DNA of 64,000 nt from Rebecca billardiae RCC1528 (Eukaryota > Haptophyta). Positions 43,271-53,026 of this stretch are shown here, piece by piece. Each line of letters starts with the position of its first letter. Position 1 is the first letter of the stretch. Under the pieces are notes generated by a model. It was not told the DNA's origin. It did no database searches and saw only the letters and a list, made by a program, of their open reading frames with translations. The position numbers and the translations under genes were made by a program. The stretch covers positions 990,766-1,054,765 of the forward strand of contig OZ251250.1 in the NCBI GenBank assembly GCA_965240325.2, written 5' to 3'.

Positions 43271-45356
43271 TCAGATGGCGAACTTGGACGGGTCGTGCCG
43301 CTCCGGGGTGATCGAGTGCCGGCCGGCCATCAGCCCCTCCGCCTCCGCCTCGCCCTCCTCGTCGTCGATGGAGAACTTGGCCGGGTCGTGCAGCAGCGCG
43401 GAGCGCGAGGCGGTGACGGTGCGCGTCGCGTTGAGCGTGGGCGCGTAGAAGTACGCCATCAGCCAGACGTACAGGTTGAACAGCGTGAGGAACGAGAGGA
43501 ACTCGGCCGCCTGCGCAGCGCGGACCACCGCGTGCGTGCGCGCGCGCGCGTGTGCGCGTGCGCGCGCGCACGAGGCGGCCGGATGGACGGCGGCCGGTGC
43601 GCCGGCCGGTGCGGGCGCGGCCCAGCGCGCGGCGCGGCGGGGCGGGCGGGATGGGGCGTGCGCGGCGCGCGCGCGCACCTCGTCGTGCACGGGCGAGAGC
43701 GCGCCGACCACCACGCCGACGAGGGTGCAGACGAGCACGGCGGCGGTGAAGAAGAAGGACGTGCAGAAGTGCGCGGGCATCGTGAACACCTCGGGCAGCG
43801 TGCGCCCGAGCACCGCCAGCAGCCACACGCAGTACACGCCCGCCAGCGCGTGCGCGATCAGCTGCAGCAGCGCGGCGGGGGGCAGCTCGGCGCCGCCCGC
43901 GCCGAGCGCCGCGCGCGCCAGCGCCGGTGCGGAGTGCGGCGAGAGCTGCGCGTACGCGCTCGGCTCGAAGGTGGCGCTCCACGCCGCCCACGCGTTGGCG
44001 CCGGTGGTGGCCAGCCAGAAGCAGCCCAGCAGGCAGTACTTGGGCAGCGCAAAGCGCGCCCAGCCGATGCGCGTGGGCGGCGAGCGGATCGCGCCGAGCG
44101 TGACGAGCCAGAAGAGGAGCAGCAGCGCGAGGAAGGTGCTCTGCAGCACCGCGCTGAGCAGCTTGGAGCCCAGCCCGGGGCGCAGCAGCAGCAGCGCGTA
44201 CGGCGCGTCGTCCAGCGCGGGCGTGCCGAGCAGCAGCGCCCACACCCAGCGCTGCTCGAGCATGCGCTCCGCGTGGGGCAGCGCGAGGTACCGCCGGCCG
44301 TACAGCGCGACGGCGCAGAGCGAGACGCAGAGGAACACGTACTTGAACGCGCCCTCGTACAGCACGAACGCCGCGCTCTTGCTCACGAACTGCAGCACCA
44401 CGTTGCCCACGCCGCCCAGCGCGCCGCCCGCACCGCCGCCGCCGCCGCGCAGCGCGAGCTTGAGCCTGTACGTGTGGCGCTGCACAGACGTCTGCTTGGC
44501 GAGGAGGACGGGCTCGCAGAGGGGCTCGCCCAGCCGGCAGACCAGCGTCTTTGTGCGGTCGTGCGACGCCGCCGAGCCCACCGCCTCCCAGCCGGCCGCC
44601 GCGCCGCTCGCGTTGGCGCCGCCCCCGCCGCCCGGCCCCGCCGCCCCGCGCCGCCAGAGCTCGACGTGCGCGCTCAGCCGCACCTCGCGACCCGCGTCGG
44701 GCGCGGTGTTCTGGATGCGCGCGTGCAGGAAGAAGAACTGGTCGAAGCGCATGCCGAAGCTGATCGTGTCCTCGAACTGCGCGGGCGCGCGCGAGGGTGG
44801 GGGCCGGGCGGGGGCCGGGTGGGCGGGCCGGGCGGGGGACGGGGCGGCGGGCCGGGCGGGCGGGGGCCGGGCGGGCGGGGCGGCCGCGGCGGCGCGCACG
44901 CGGCGCGCGAGGGGCGGAGGCGGCGCTGGGCGGCGCGCGAGGACGGCGCGCGCGCGCACCGCGGCGCCCGCGCTCATGTCCACCCCGCCCGCGCACGGCT
45001 TCTCCGCCTTGAGCGCGGTCTGCAGCGCCGCGCCGTGCAGCTCCGAGCCGCCCTGCACGACCGGCCTGCCGGCCGGCGCCGCGCACCGGTACGCGTCGTA
45101 CGCGGAGACGGTCTTCATCGGGGGCGCGTGCAGCCCGATCTGCGCGCGCGGGGTGGGGGTGGGGGTGGGGAGGCGAGGGGCGGCGGCGCGCGCTGAGCGC
45201 GGGCATGCGTGCGTGCCGCGCGCGTGCGTGCGCGCGCACCGCCCAGCTCACGCCGTACACGAGCGCGACGACGGCAAAGGCGGCGCCCAGGCCGCGGCGC
45301 GTGAGCACGTCCAGGACGACCTCTCGCCCGTGCACCTCGTGCTCATCCTTGCCCAT
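43271..45356 (-). CDS. TMEM181: TMEM181 / Wntless-like seven-helix membrane protein
   Basis: Endomembrane multi-pass protein with a lumenal GOLD-like domain. Exons 45356-45240, 45139-44960, 44776-43679 and 43510-43271, all phase 0, 544 residues. An N-terminal helix (AAFAVVALVYGVSWA) precedes the lumenal domain (FEDTISFGMRFDQFFFLHAR). The core begins LPHAERMLEQRWVWALLLGT and continues LQSTFLALLLLFWLVTLGAI, FALPKYCLLGCFWLATTGAN, then after the last intron AAEFLSFLTLFNLYVWLMAY and FYAPTLNA. These blocks follow animal TMEM181 closely, including the invariant AEFLSF join. The cytosolic tail is acidic and ends HDPSKFAI; a nearly identical HDPAKFSI occurs ~35 residues earlier, a small internal repeat. 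The family is linked to vesicle trafficking and binding of secreted ligands; the role here is unknown. Confidence 0.85.
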
Positions 45357-45752
45357 CCGCCTGCGCCGGGCGTCCGCCCGGGTCGCCGTGGTGAAGCGCG
45401 CGAGGCGTCGGGGCGGCGCCCGAGCAGGATGGAGGCGCCGCGGCGGGGGTCGCCACTCGCCAGGCAGTTGGCGCCGCCCTCTGTGAGACTCTTCATCGCC
45501 CTCGGCCGCGATGGCGGCGGGGCCGCACTCGGCGCACGCCCAGACACTTCACGACGACAGCGCAGGCCTGCGCTGGCGCTATAGATCGCCATCTACGTCG
45601 ATCGATCGTTTGCTCGGCGTCGAGTCCATCGCTGGCTGAGCCCGCGCACTGCGTCATCGTCGGTCGCCGTCTGACTGGCCGCGTGCGTCACGGCGCCCGA
45701 GCAAGTTGGACGGCCGGGCTGCTCGGCAGCCGTGCTCGTATGACCGGCCGTC
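45357..45752. other. Intergenic, same-strand spacer
   Basis: 396 bases between the DNAI3 stop and the TMEM181 start. TMEM181 promoter elements are expected; none is recognised. Confidence 0.4.
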
Positions 45753-48730
45753 TCAGCCGCGCGTGGGGCTGGCGGCGTCCTCCGCGCCGGGCGCGCCCTC
45801 GAGCAGCCCGAGCTCCTGCTTGAAGCTCAGCTCGAGCTGGCGGTACTCCTCCTCGGCGCGCGCGTCGAAGCCGTCCGCCTCGGTGCCGCTCGGCTCGGCC
45901 CCGAGCACGCCCGCCTCGGCCGCGACCGCCGCGGCCGCCGCCTCGGCCGCCTGCGCCTCCGGGTCGGTCGAGTTGGCCGCGGCCGCGAGCTGGTCGCGGC
46001 TCTCGAGCTGCCGCGCCACCCACGCGACGCGCAGCACCTCGCGCTCGAAGAAGGCCGCCCTGCGCGCGGCGCGGGCAGGGCGCGCGGCGCGCGAGGCGCG
46101 CGCGTGAGCGCCGGCGCGCGCGCCGCGCCGCGCCGCGCCGCGCCGCGCCGCGCCCGTCGCACACGCACATGGCGCTCTTCTCCGAGTTGGGCGCGCGGCG
46201 CAGGTTGCGCGGCACGTCCATGATGTGCAGCGTGCCCTGGTCGTCGCCCACCGCGAGCAGCTGCGTGCTCGCCATGTTGTACATCGACATGGACGTGATC
46301 GACGCGCCGCCCACCTGCGGCCACGCGGCGGCGCGCGCGCGGCGGCGCGCGCGCGGTCGGCGCGGGGCGCGCGGCGCGCGGCGCGCGGTCGGCGCCGGGC
46401 GGCGCGCGGCGCGGCGCGCGCACGACGTTGAAGGTGGAGGAGGGCTCGTGCGAGCGGTCGATCAGGTCCCACACGTCGACCGAGCCGTCGCTCTTCGCGA
46501 TGAAGAGCACGCCCGCGCGCGTGGGGCTCCAGCAGCCGCACGTGAGCTGCTCGGAGGAGAAGGGCGAGGTGAACACGGGAGAAGTGGTGCCCTCGCGCCA
46601 GAGGTTGAACGACCAGTCGCCCACCGAGAGGTAGACGTCGCGCTGGAGGGGCGCGCGCGCGAGGGCGGTGCACGGGCCGTAGTGCGCGGGCACCACCGTC
46701 TTCACGCCGGTCAGCTCGTGCGCGTCGTCCGCCGGCTGCGCCCCCTCGGGCGGCACGTGCGCCAGCTCGACCAGAGCGACCTCGCCCTCCTCCGTGCCCG
46801 CAAACAGCCGAGAGCCGTGCGGCACGCCGTTCAGCTCAAAGTACGCGGCGCCGAGCTCGCCCGAGCCGTCGAGCTTGGCGAGGGGGATGCGGCAGATGGG
46901 CACCCACAGCAGCTCGTCCTTCTTCGCCGCCACCTCCACCGCCTCCGCCGCCTCGCGGTCCGCCGCCTCGCGGCGCTTCTCTGTCGACTTTGGCGCGAGG
47001 TGCGCGGTCTCCTTGCGCGCGCCGCGCACGTCCCAAAAGCAGATCACGCCGTCGCACGCGGACGTGGCGCACTGGTACCCGACCCACGGCGCGGCGGACT
47101 CGTCCATGCGCAGCTTGCCGCCGGGCGTCGCCTCGTGCTTGTGCGGCAGCCACGAGATCTGCGTCACCGCGCGCTTGTGCGAGTGCTCCACCGAGGAGAC
47201 GGCGCACGGCATCAGGTGCACGACCGAAGAGCCGCCCGCGCCGCCGCCGCCGTCCGCGCCGCCGTCCGCGCCCGCCGAGTCGGCGTTAGCGCCCGGCCCG
47301 GCGGCGGCGGCGGCGGCGGCGGCACCGCCGACGGCGGTGGGGCCGCCGCCGTCCGCGCCGCCGCCCCCGCCGCCGCCCGCGCCGCCGCCGCCCGGCGCGA
47401 GCGCGTGCGGGTTGGCGGGCGCGTCGTTGAGGTCCCACACGCACAGCTGGCCGCTCTCCAGCCCAGCCAGCACCAGGTGGGGCGCGCCCGGGCAGAAGCG
47501 CACGCAGTGCACGTCCATCGGCGCCTCGAGGACGAAGGCGGGGGTGATCGGGTCGGCGAACGACCAGACCAGGCAGTACCCCACGTACGCCTTCCCCGCC
47601 ACCTCCACGCGCTGCTCGAAGCCGAGCGCGCGGCGCAGCGCGACCGCGAGCACGCCCGCCTGGCCGGGCCTCCAGTCCACGTGCGAGATCAGCTTGCCCG
47701 CGCAGTACGTGGTGCGCGAGAAGGACTGGAGCTCCTTCACGTCGGAGTCGGCCTTGTTGCCCAGCGACGCGTCGTCCTCCGCGAGCGCCGCCAGGTCGTC
47801 CGAGTAGATGTCCACCGCCTCGTTCTGCTGCAGCGCCACCTCGAGCAGCGGCTGCGCGCGCGAGAGGAACGCGTCCACCGACGGGTCGCCCAGCGCACTC
47901 GCCGCCTCCGCGCCGCCCATGGTCTGCGCCTCGGTCTGCAGGCCCTTGTTGAGCGGGCGGAACCACGCGGTCTGCGTGCGCGCGTCCGACGTCGCCGCCA
48001 CCGCCTGCGTCGCCGCCTCGCGCTCGAGCCGCTTCAGCTCGAACGACGGGTCCTGCGCACACGCAAACGCGCGGCGCGGCGCGGCGCGCGCGCGCGCGTG
48101 AGCGTGAGCGCGCGCGCGCGCGCGCGGCGGCGCGCGCGGCGGCGGCGCGGCGCGCACCTTGAACGGGCGGCACTCGATGAACCCGTCGTGCGCGTCGCGG
48201 TCCGCCAGCTTGTAGTTGGTGCCGTACTCCCTCCGCTTGCGCGTGATGCTCATGCACAGCTTGTCCCGCCTGCTGAGGATGCGCGCGCCCTCCACCTCGC
48301 CCTCGGAGCCGAGGGAGACCCACGGCTTGGAGACGATGTCGGGCTCGGGCGCGAGCGCCTCCTCCTTCGCCACCGGCGCGGCCACCGCCTGCGCCGCCGC
48401 CTCCGCCGCCTCCTCCTTCGCCCTGAACTCGGCGAGCTGCGCGTCGCGCGCCTTCTCCGTGACCGCCACCAAAAAGTTGTTGCCGTAGTCCTCCTCGACG
48501 TCCCAGACGACGAGGACCTCGGCGGGCGGGTACTTCTTGAGCTTGTCCTTCACCGCGTGGAAGTCCGAGATCGCGCCCTTGAACTGCACCTCGTCGAGCA
48601 CCGCCTGCTTCGAGATGAGCGTGTACGGCCTCGCCTCGGTCAGCTCGTGCCCGATGCGCATCTTGTGCGCCTCCTGCGTGGCCGCGGTGAAGAAGAGCGA
48701 CTCGACGCCCGGGGGCGGCTCGGCCGACAT
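45753..48730 (-). CDS. DNAI3: Dynein axonemal intermediate chain 3 (WDR63 / IC140-type)
   Basis: Intermediate chain of the two-headed inner dynein arm (I1/f) of motile cilia. Exons 48730-48158, 48052-46424, 46314-46169 and 46059-45753, phases 0, 0 and 2, giving 884 residues. The conserved N-terminal region (LFFTAATQEAHKMRIGHELT, SRRDKLCMSITRKRREYGTN, then DGFIECRPFK) is followed by TQTAWFRPLNKGLQTEAQTM, characteristic of this protein. The WD-repeat propeller starts near LISHVDWRPGQAGVLAVA and includes VWSFADPITPAFVLEAPMDV, LAGLESGQLCVWDLNDAPAN, VICFWDVRG, DWSFNLWREGTTSPVF and SDGSVDVWDLIDRSHEPSS. The C-terminal helix has FFEREVLRVAWVARQLE. A Gly-rich loop insert sits between two blades. The second intron lies between SSTFNV and VGGASIT. 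The start is 266 bp from a divergent coiled-coil gene. Confidence 0.9.
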
Positions 48731-48996
48731 CGCGCTCGGCCGGCCCGCGCGGCGCGGCCCGCTCGGCTCGGCTGGGTGGCGCGCGCGCGCGCTCCGCGCT
48801 CCACGGGGAGGGCAGCGAGAGGGCTGGCTGCCCTTGCTCGCCGCAACGACGGAACGGCCGCCACCGGCTGCCGGCGGCACGATGGCGGCGGCGCCCGCCT
48901 TGGTCTTTGTGTCTCTTTGAACGCCGCGCGGCTTTTCTTTTCGGATTATTCCCGCCGATGATATTCGCGAGCTAACGGCCAACGGAACCTGGAGCG
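48731..48996. promoter_or_regulatory. Candidate bidirectional promoter of DNAI3 and coiled-coil gene
   Basis: 266 bases between divergent start codons. The part nearest the coiled-coil gene (48905-48985) is relatively AT-rich, including TTTTCTTTTCGGATTATTCC. If an RFX-like X-box controls ciliary genes here it should lie in this interval; I did not see a clear one. Confidence 0.35.
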
Positions 48997-49662
48997 ATGG
49001 CGGGCCGGCAGCCCAGGCGGCGTGCGGAGGGGGACGACGACGAGGCGGCGTCGGCGGCGGAGCTCGCGCGGCGCGCGGCGGCGGCGCGCGGTGTCGAGCG
49101 CGAGACGCTCGAGCTCGCCGTGCAGGCCGAGCGCCGCCTGCGCGAGGCGCGCGCCGACCGCTGCGCGCTGCTCGCGCGCGTGGCGGAGCTCGAGGCGGCG
49201 CTGCAGAGGGGCGCCGCCGCCGCGGGCGGCGCGCGCGCGCTCGAGGGCGGCGAGCGGGCGCAGCTGCTCGCGCGCATCGAGGCGCTGGAGGAGAGCGTGC
49301 GCCGTGGCGCCGCCGAGCGCGAGCGCCTGCGCGCCGAGGCGGACGGCCTGCGCGCGCGCCTCGCCGCGGCCGGCGGCGGCGCGACGGCCGCGCCTCCCGA
49401 GCGCGCCGCGCCCGCCGCGCCAATCGAGGCGCCGGCGCCGTGGAGCTACGCGCACTGGGCGTCGGCTGCCGGGCTCGCCGACGTGCAACCCGGCCGCGAC
49501 GCCGCCGCCGCCGACGGCGCCGGGCCGGCGGCCGCACTCACAGCTGCGCCGGGCCCCGCGGCTGCAGCCGCACTCGCTGCGGCGGCAGCACTCGCGATGC
49601 CGGTGCGTGCGACTGAGACGGAGGCGGCGCCGCGGCTGCGGTCGATGGACAGCATGGTGTGA
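48997..49662 (+). CDS. Coiled-coil hypothetical protein
   Basis: 221 residues, single exon. A basic N-terminus is followed by long heptad-like helices (RETLELAVQAERRLREARAD, CALLARVAELEAALQRG, AQLLARIEALEESVRRGAAE, LRAEADGLRARLAAAGG). A short aromatic motif, WSYAHWASAAGLADVQPG, comes next, then an Ala-rich tail ending LRSMDSMV. I do not recognise the family. Its head-to-head position with DNAI3 makes a ciliary role worth testing, but that is only context. Confidence 0.6.
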   Translation: MAGRQPRRRAEGDDDEAASAAELARRAAAARGVERETLELAVQAERRLREARADRCALLARVAELEAALQRGAAAAGGARALEGGERAQLLARIEALEESVRRGAAERERLRAEADGLRARLAAAGGGATAAPPERAAPAAPIEAPAPWSYAHWASAAGLADVQPGRDAAAADGAGPAAALTAAPGPAAAAALAAAAALAMPVRATETEAAPRLRSMDSMV

Positions 49663-50110
49663 CGACGACGGCGACGATCCGCGGTGGCACGCTGCCACGT
49701 GCCTGACGCGTGCGCGCTCACCGAGCTCGTCATTCAGATACGGTCCGGTCCCGGGGATCTGACGGCACTCGGCAGTGACGACGACTCGTCATCAGCCTCA
49801 GGAGTCAGGAGTGATCAGCACCGTCAACGACGCCATCACGGCTTCACGCCCACCAGGCAGCACTCTCTACCGTATCCGGCCTGCATGCCATCGTCATCCG
49901 TTTAATTGCGCGGACCGATAAGCCCACGTCCGCCGGCAGTACTCGGCCCTGATGCTAGCGTACCGTGGACGCCCCGCGGTCCCGCCTAATTCACTACTTC
50001 GGGCGGGCGGAGGCTACTTGGATGTGCGTACTCACGGCAGCAATCGGGGGGGGGGCGCAACGCTGACGACGACGGCGCCGGTCGGGCGCTGCCAGCAGCC
50101 GCTCAGGCGG
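49663..50110. other. Intergenic between convergent genes
   Basis: 448 bases between the stop codons of the coiled-coil gene and the TrpC-TrpF gene. More balanced composition than the genes, with a 10-base G run near 50047. No gene seen. Confidence 0.45.
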
Positions 50111-52160
50111 TCAGGCCAGCTTGGCGCGCTTGGCCGCGTGCACGTACGCGTCGATGGCGGCGGGCTCCTTCACGCCGGGCGCGCTCTCAAGCCCCGAGGA
50201 CGCGTCCACGCCCCAGCACGGCTGCGCGGCGCGCACGGCCTGCGCGACGTTCTCGCCGCTCAGCCCGCCCGCGACGAGCACGGGCAGCTGCCGGCCGACG
50301 GTGGCGGCGAGCGCCCAGTCAAAGGCCACGCCCGTGCCGCCGCGTGCGCCGTCGGTCGCGGTGTCGAGCAGCAGCCCGACGGCGTGGCCGGCGTGCGCGG
50401 CCGCGTCGCGCAGCACCGCCTCCGCCGCGCCGCCTTCCTCGCCCGGGCGCACGTGCAGCACCTTGATCGCCGGCACGCTCAGCGCGGAGGCCAGCTCGGG
50501 CTGCTCCGCGCCGTGCAGCTGCACGAGCTCGAGCCCGCACGCGCCCACGTCCGCCTCGATCTCCGCCAGGGGCTGCGCGGCACGCGCCGCGCGGAGGGGG
50601 GGGCGTGGGCGTGGGGCGCGGCGCGCGGCGCGCGCGGCGGGCGCAGCCGGGCGCGCGGGGGGCGGCCCGGCGCGCGCACCTGGTCCTGGAAGACGCCGAC
50701 CAGCAGCGGACGGCCCGCGGCCGCGCGCGCGGCGCTGAGCGCGGCCGCGCCCGCCGCGTACCACGCGGCCGCGTCCGCGGCGGAGAAGGCGCGCTCGGCG
50801 GCGGCGGGCGGGCGCGCGACGGCGACGGGCGCGGCGCCGGCGGGCGTGCCCGCCGCCGCGCGCACCGCCTCGGCCACCGCCTTCGCGCCGGCCGCGTCCA
50901 CCCTCCGCTTCGACGCGGGCGCGAAGATGAGGCCGCACAGGTCCGCGCCCGCGGCCGCGGCGCGCGCGCCATCCTCTGCGCGCGTGAGGCCGCACACCTT
51001 CACAGCGACGCCCGAGGGCAGGGCGGCGTGCGCCCAGAAGGGCGGCGGCGTCGGCGCGCCCTCCGCCGCGCCCGCTCGCGGCGGCGGCTGCGGCGGCTGC
51101 GGCTCGTGCCGCGCCCCCTTCCCCGCCTCGTGCAGCGCGGCCTCGCGCAGCGCGCCCACCAGCTTGGCGGGCTGCTGTGCGCGCATCAGCGCCTCGCCCA
51201 CGAGCACGCCCACCGCGCCCGCGCGCAGCGCCGGGAGCACGTCCGCGCCGGAGGAGACGCCGGAGAGGGAGATGAGGCGGACGCCCTCGGCGGCGGGCCC
51301 CGCCTCGCGCAGCGCCGCGCCCACGCGCACCACCGTCTCCGGGTCCACGACGAACGTGCGCAGGTCGCGGTTGTTCACGCCCAGCACGCGCGCGCCGCAC
51401 CGCAGCGCGGCGCCGAGCTCGGCCACGCCGTTCACCTCGACGAGCGGCTCCATGCCGAGCTCGCGCGCGGCGCGGATGAGCGCGGCGAGGGTGGGCTCGT
51501 CGAGGCACGCCACGATCAGCAGCGCCGTGTCCGCCCCCGCCGCGCGCGCCTCGAGCAGCTGGTAGCCGTCGAGCAGGAAGTCCTTGCGCAGCACCGCCAC
51601 GCGCTCGTGTCCGGCCGCGCGCACGCCGGCGGAGACGGCGCTCAGGTCGGCGAGCGAGCCCTTGAACCAGTGCTCCTCGGTGAGCACGGAGACGACGGTC
51701 GCGCCCGCGCCCGCGTACGCCAGCGCCTGCTCCGTCGCGTCCAGGTGCACCGCGATGTCGCCCTTGCTGCGCGCGCGGCGCGCGCGGCGCGGCGGCCGCG
51801 GGGCGCGGCGCGCGCGTCGGCGACGGGCGCGCGGAGCGCGGGCGGGCGCGCGGGCGCGCGGGCGCACCTGGGCGAGGCGCGCTTGAACTCGGCGAGCACC
51901 GCCATCGGCGCGCCCGCCTCGATCGCGTCGATCAGGCTGCGCGGCGGCGGCTGGTGCGCGATGCGCGCGCGCAGCTCCGCCTCCGGCACGGCCGCCTTGG
52001 CGGCGGCGATGTCGACGAGGCGCTGCGCGACGATGCGGTCGAGGTACGACTCGGACTCGACGGGCGGCGGCTTGGGCGAGGTCAGCCCCGGCGCCACCGA
52101 CGCGCCGCCACCGTCGTCGGCGGCGGAGACGGCGGGCGGCTGGTGGTGCGACGACGACAT
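50111..52160 (-). CDS. trpCF: Bifunctional indole-3-glycerol-phosphate synthase / phosphoribosylanthranilate isomerase
   Basis: Two successive steps of tryptophan synthesis in one chain (isomerase, then synthase). Exons 52160-51868, 51766-50680 and 50572-50111, phases 2 and 0, 613 residues. Synthase half ~55-310: LAEFKRASP/SKGDI with the catalytic lysine spans intron 1, then VLTEEHWFKGS, VLRKDFLLDGYQLLEARAAG, LVEVNGVAEL, LGVNNRDLRTF, SLSGVSSGADV and VGVLVGEALMRA. Isomerase half ~340-613: VKVCGLTRAEDGARAAAAGA with the catalytic cysteine, GVFQDQ, LELVQLHGAEQPEL, LLLDTATDGARGGTG with the catalytic aspartate, and VAGGLSGENVAQAV. A Pro/Glu linker joins them. The domain order is that of E. coli TrpC. 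The N-terminal 35 residues are Ser/Ala/Pro-rich without a clear signal peptide, so plastid location is unproven. Confidence 0.95.
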
Positions 52161-52342
52161 GCTGAAAGGCGCGCGACGAACGGCGACGATGATCAAAGAG
52201 GACTGAGGAGGACCTTCAACCTCGGCCGCGTGGACGCCCGTCCGGAGCGGGGGCGCAAGCAGTGCATCTCAGACTGAGGGACTGACGCTCTGCTGTCATA
52301 CTGTTAGCGGAGTGTCAGACTCTGCAAACTGGCGGCGGCCTA

Positions 52343-53026
52343 CTAAGACTGGGCGGGCAGGCCGGCGGCGGCGCGCACGCGCTGCTCGAGCTCGCGCAGC
52401 GCCTTCGCCAGCGCGTCGGCGTCGCCGTCGTTGTCGACGGTCACGTCGTGCGCCGCGCCGTCGAGGCCGCACTCCGACTCGACGTCGTCCACGCCCGGCG
52501 TGAACACCCACGCGCGCCCGGCGCGCGTAGCGTCGGAGGCGCGCACGCGCACGGCGAGCATGCGCCCGGCGAACTCGCGCCGGAAGAAGGCCAGGTCGGT
52601 GCCGCGCCGCGCGTCCGAGACGATCAGCACCGGCCGCCCGCCCTTGGCCGCGGAGGCGAGCACGAGCCGTGCAAAGAAGCCGGGGTCGGCGTTGCGCTTC
52701 TGCTCGCCCCACACGATCATGTCCGCGCGGTACTTCTCCTTGTACGGGCCGTCGGAGAGGAGCTCCTTGAAGTCCAGCCCGTGCTCGTCCGCGTACGCCT
52801 GCTTGAGCGGCGCGCTCAGCCGGCCGATCGCCGCGTGCGCGTCGGTGAGGCCCGCGAGCAGCCGGTCGGTCACGTAGTCCTTGCCCGACTTGCGCTTGCC
52901 CGAGAAGACGACGACGAAGCGCGGCGCGCCGCCGCCGCCGCGCGCGGCCGCGCGCAGCCGGCGGCGCACCGCGTACGCGAAGACGCCGGCGAACGCGGCG
53001 ACGGCGGCGAGGTCGCGCGCGTGCAT
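52343..53026 (-). CDS. PMVK: Phosphomevalonate kinase, animal type
   Basis: Converts mevalonate 5-phosphate to the diphosphate in the mevalonate route to isoprenoids. Single exon, 227 residues. It matches the animal enzyme family (P-loop NMP-kinase fold), not the GHMP-kinase type of plants and fungi: VVVFSGKRKSGKDYVTDRLL with the Walker A at ~42-50, LSAPLKQAYADEHGLDFKEL, YKEKYRADMIVWGEQKRNAD, PGFFARLV, VSDARRGTDLAFFRREF and WVFTPGVDDVESECGLD. All catalytic blocks are present. The N-terminus has a hydrophobic stretch (LAAVAAFAGVFAYAV) followed by arginines that is not part of the usual enzyme, suggesting a membrane anchor (ER or peroxisome). Confidence 0.93.
   Translation of the reverse strand: MHARDLAAVAAFAGVFAYAVRRRLRAAARGGGGAPRFVVVFSGKRKSGKDYVTDRLLAGLTDAHAAIGRLSAPLKQAYADEHGLDFKELLSDGPYKEKYRADMIVWGEQKRNADPGFFARLVLASAAKGGRPVLIVSDARRGTDLAFFRREFAGRMLAVRVRASDATRAGRAWVFTPGVDDVESECGLDGAAHDVTVDNDGDADALAKALRELEQRVRAAAGLPAQS

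Noticed and set aside
45827-49537. Single long minus-strand frame reading through DNAI3 introns and upstream of its start
   Set aside because: Two introns happen to be in frame without stops. The extra upstream part is Arg/Pro/Ala noise overlapping the divergent coiled-coil gene.
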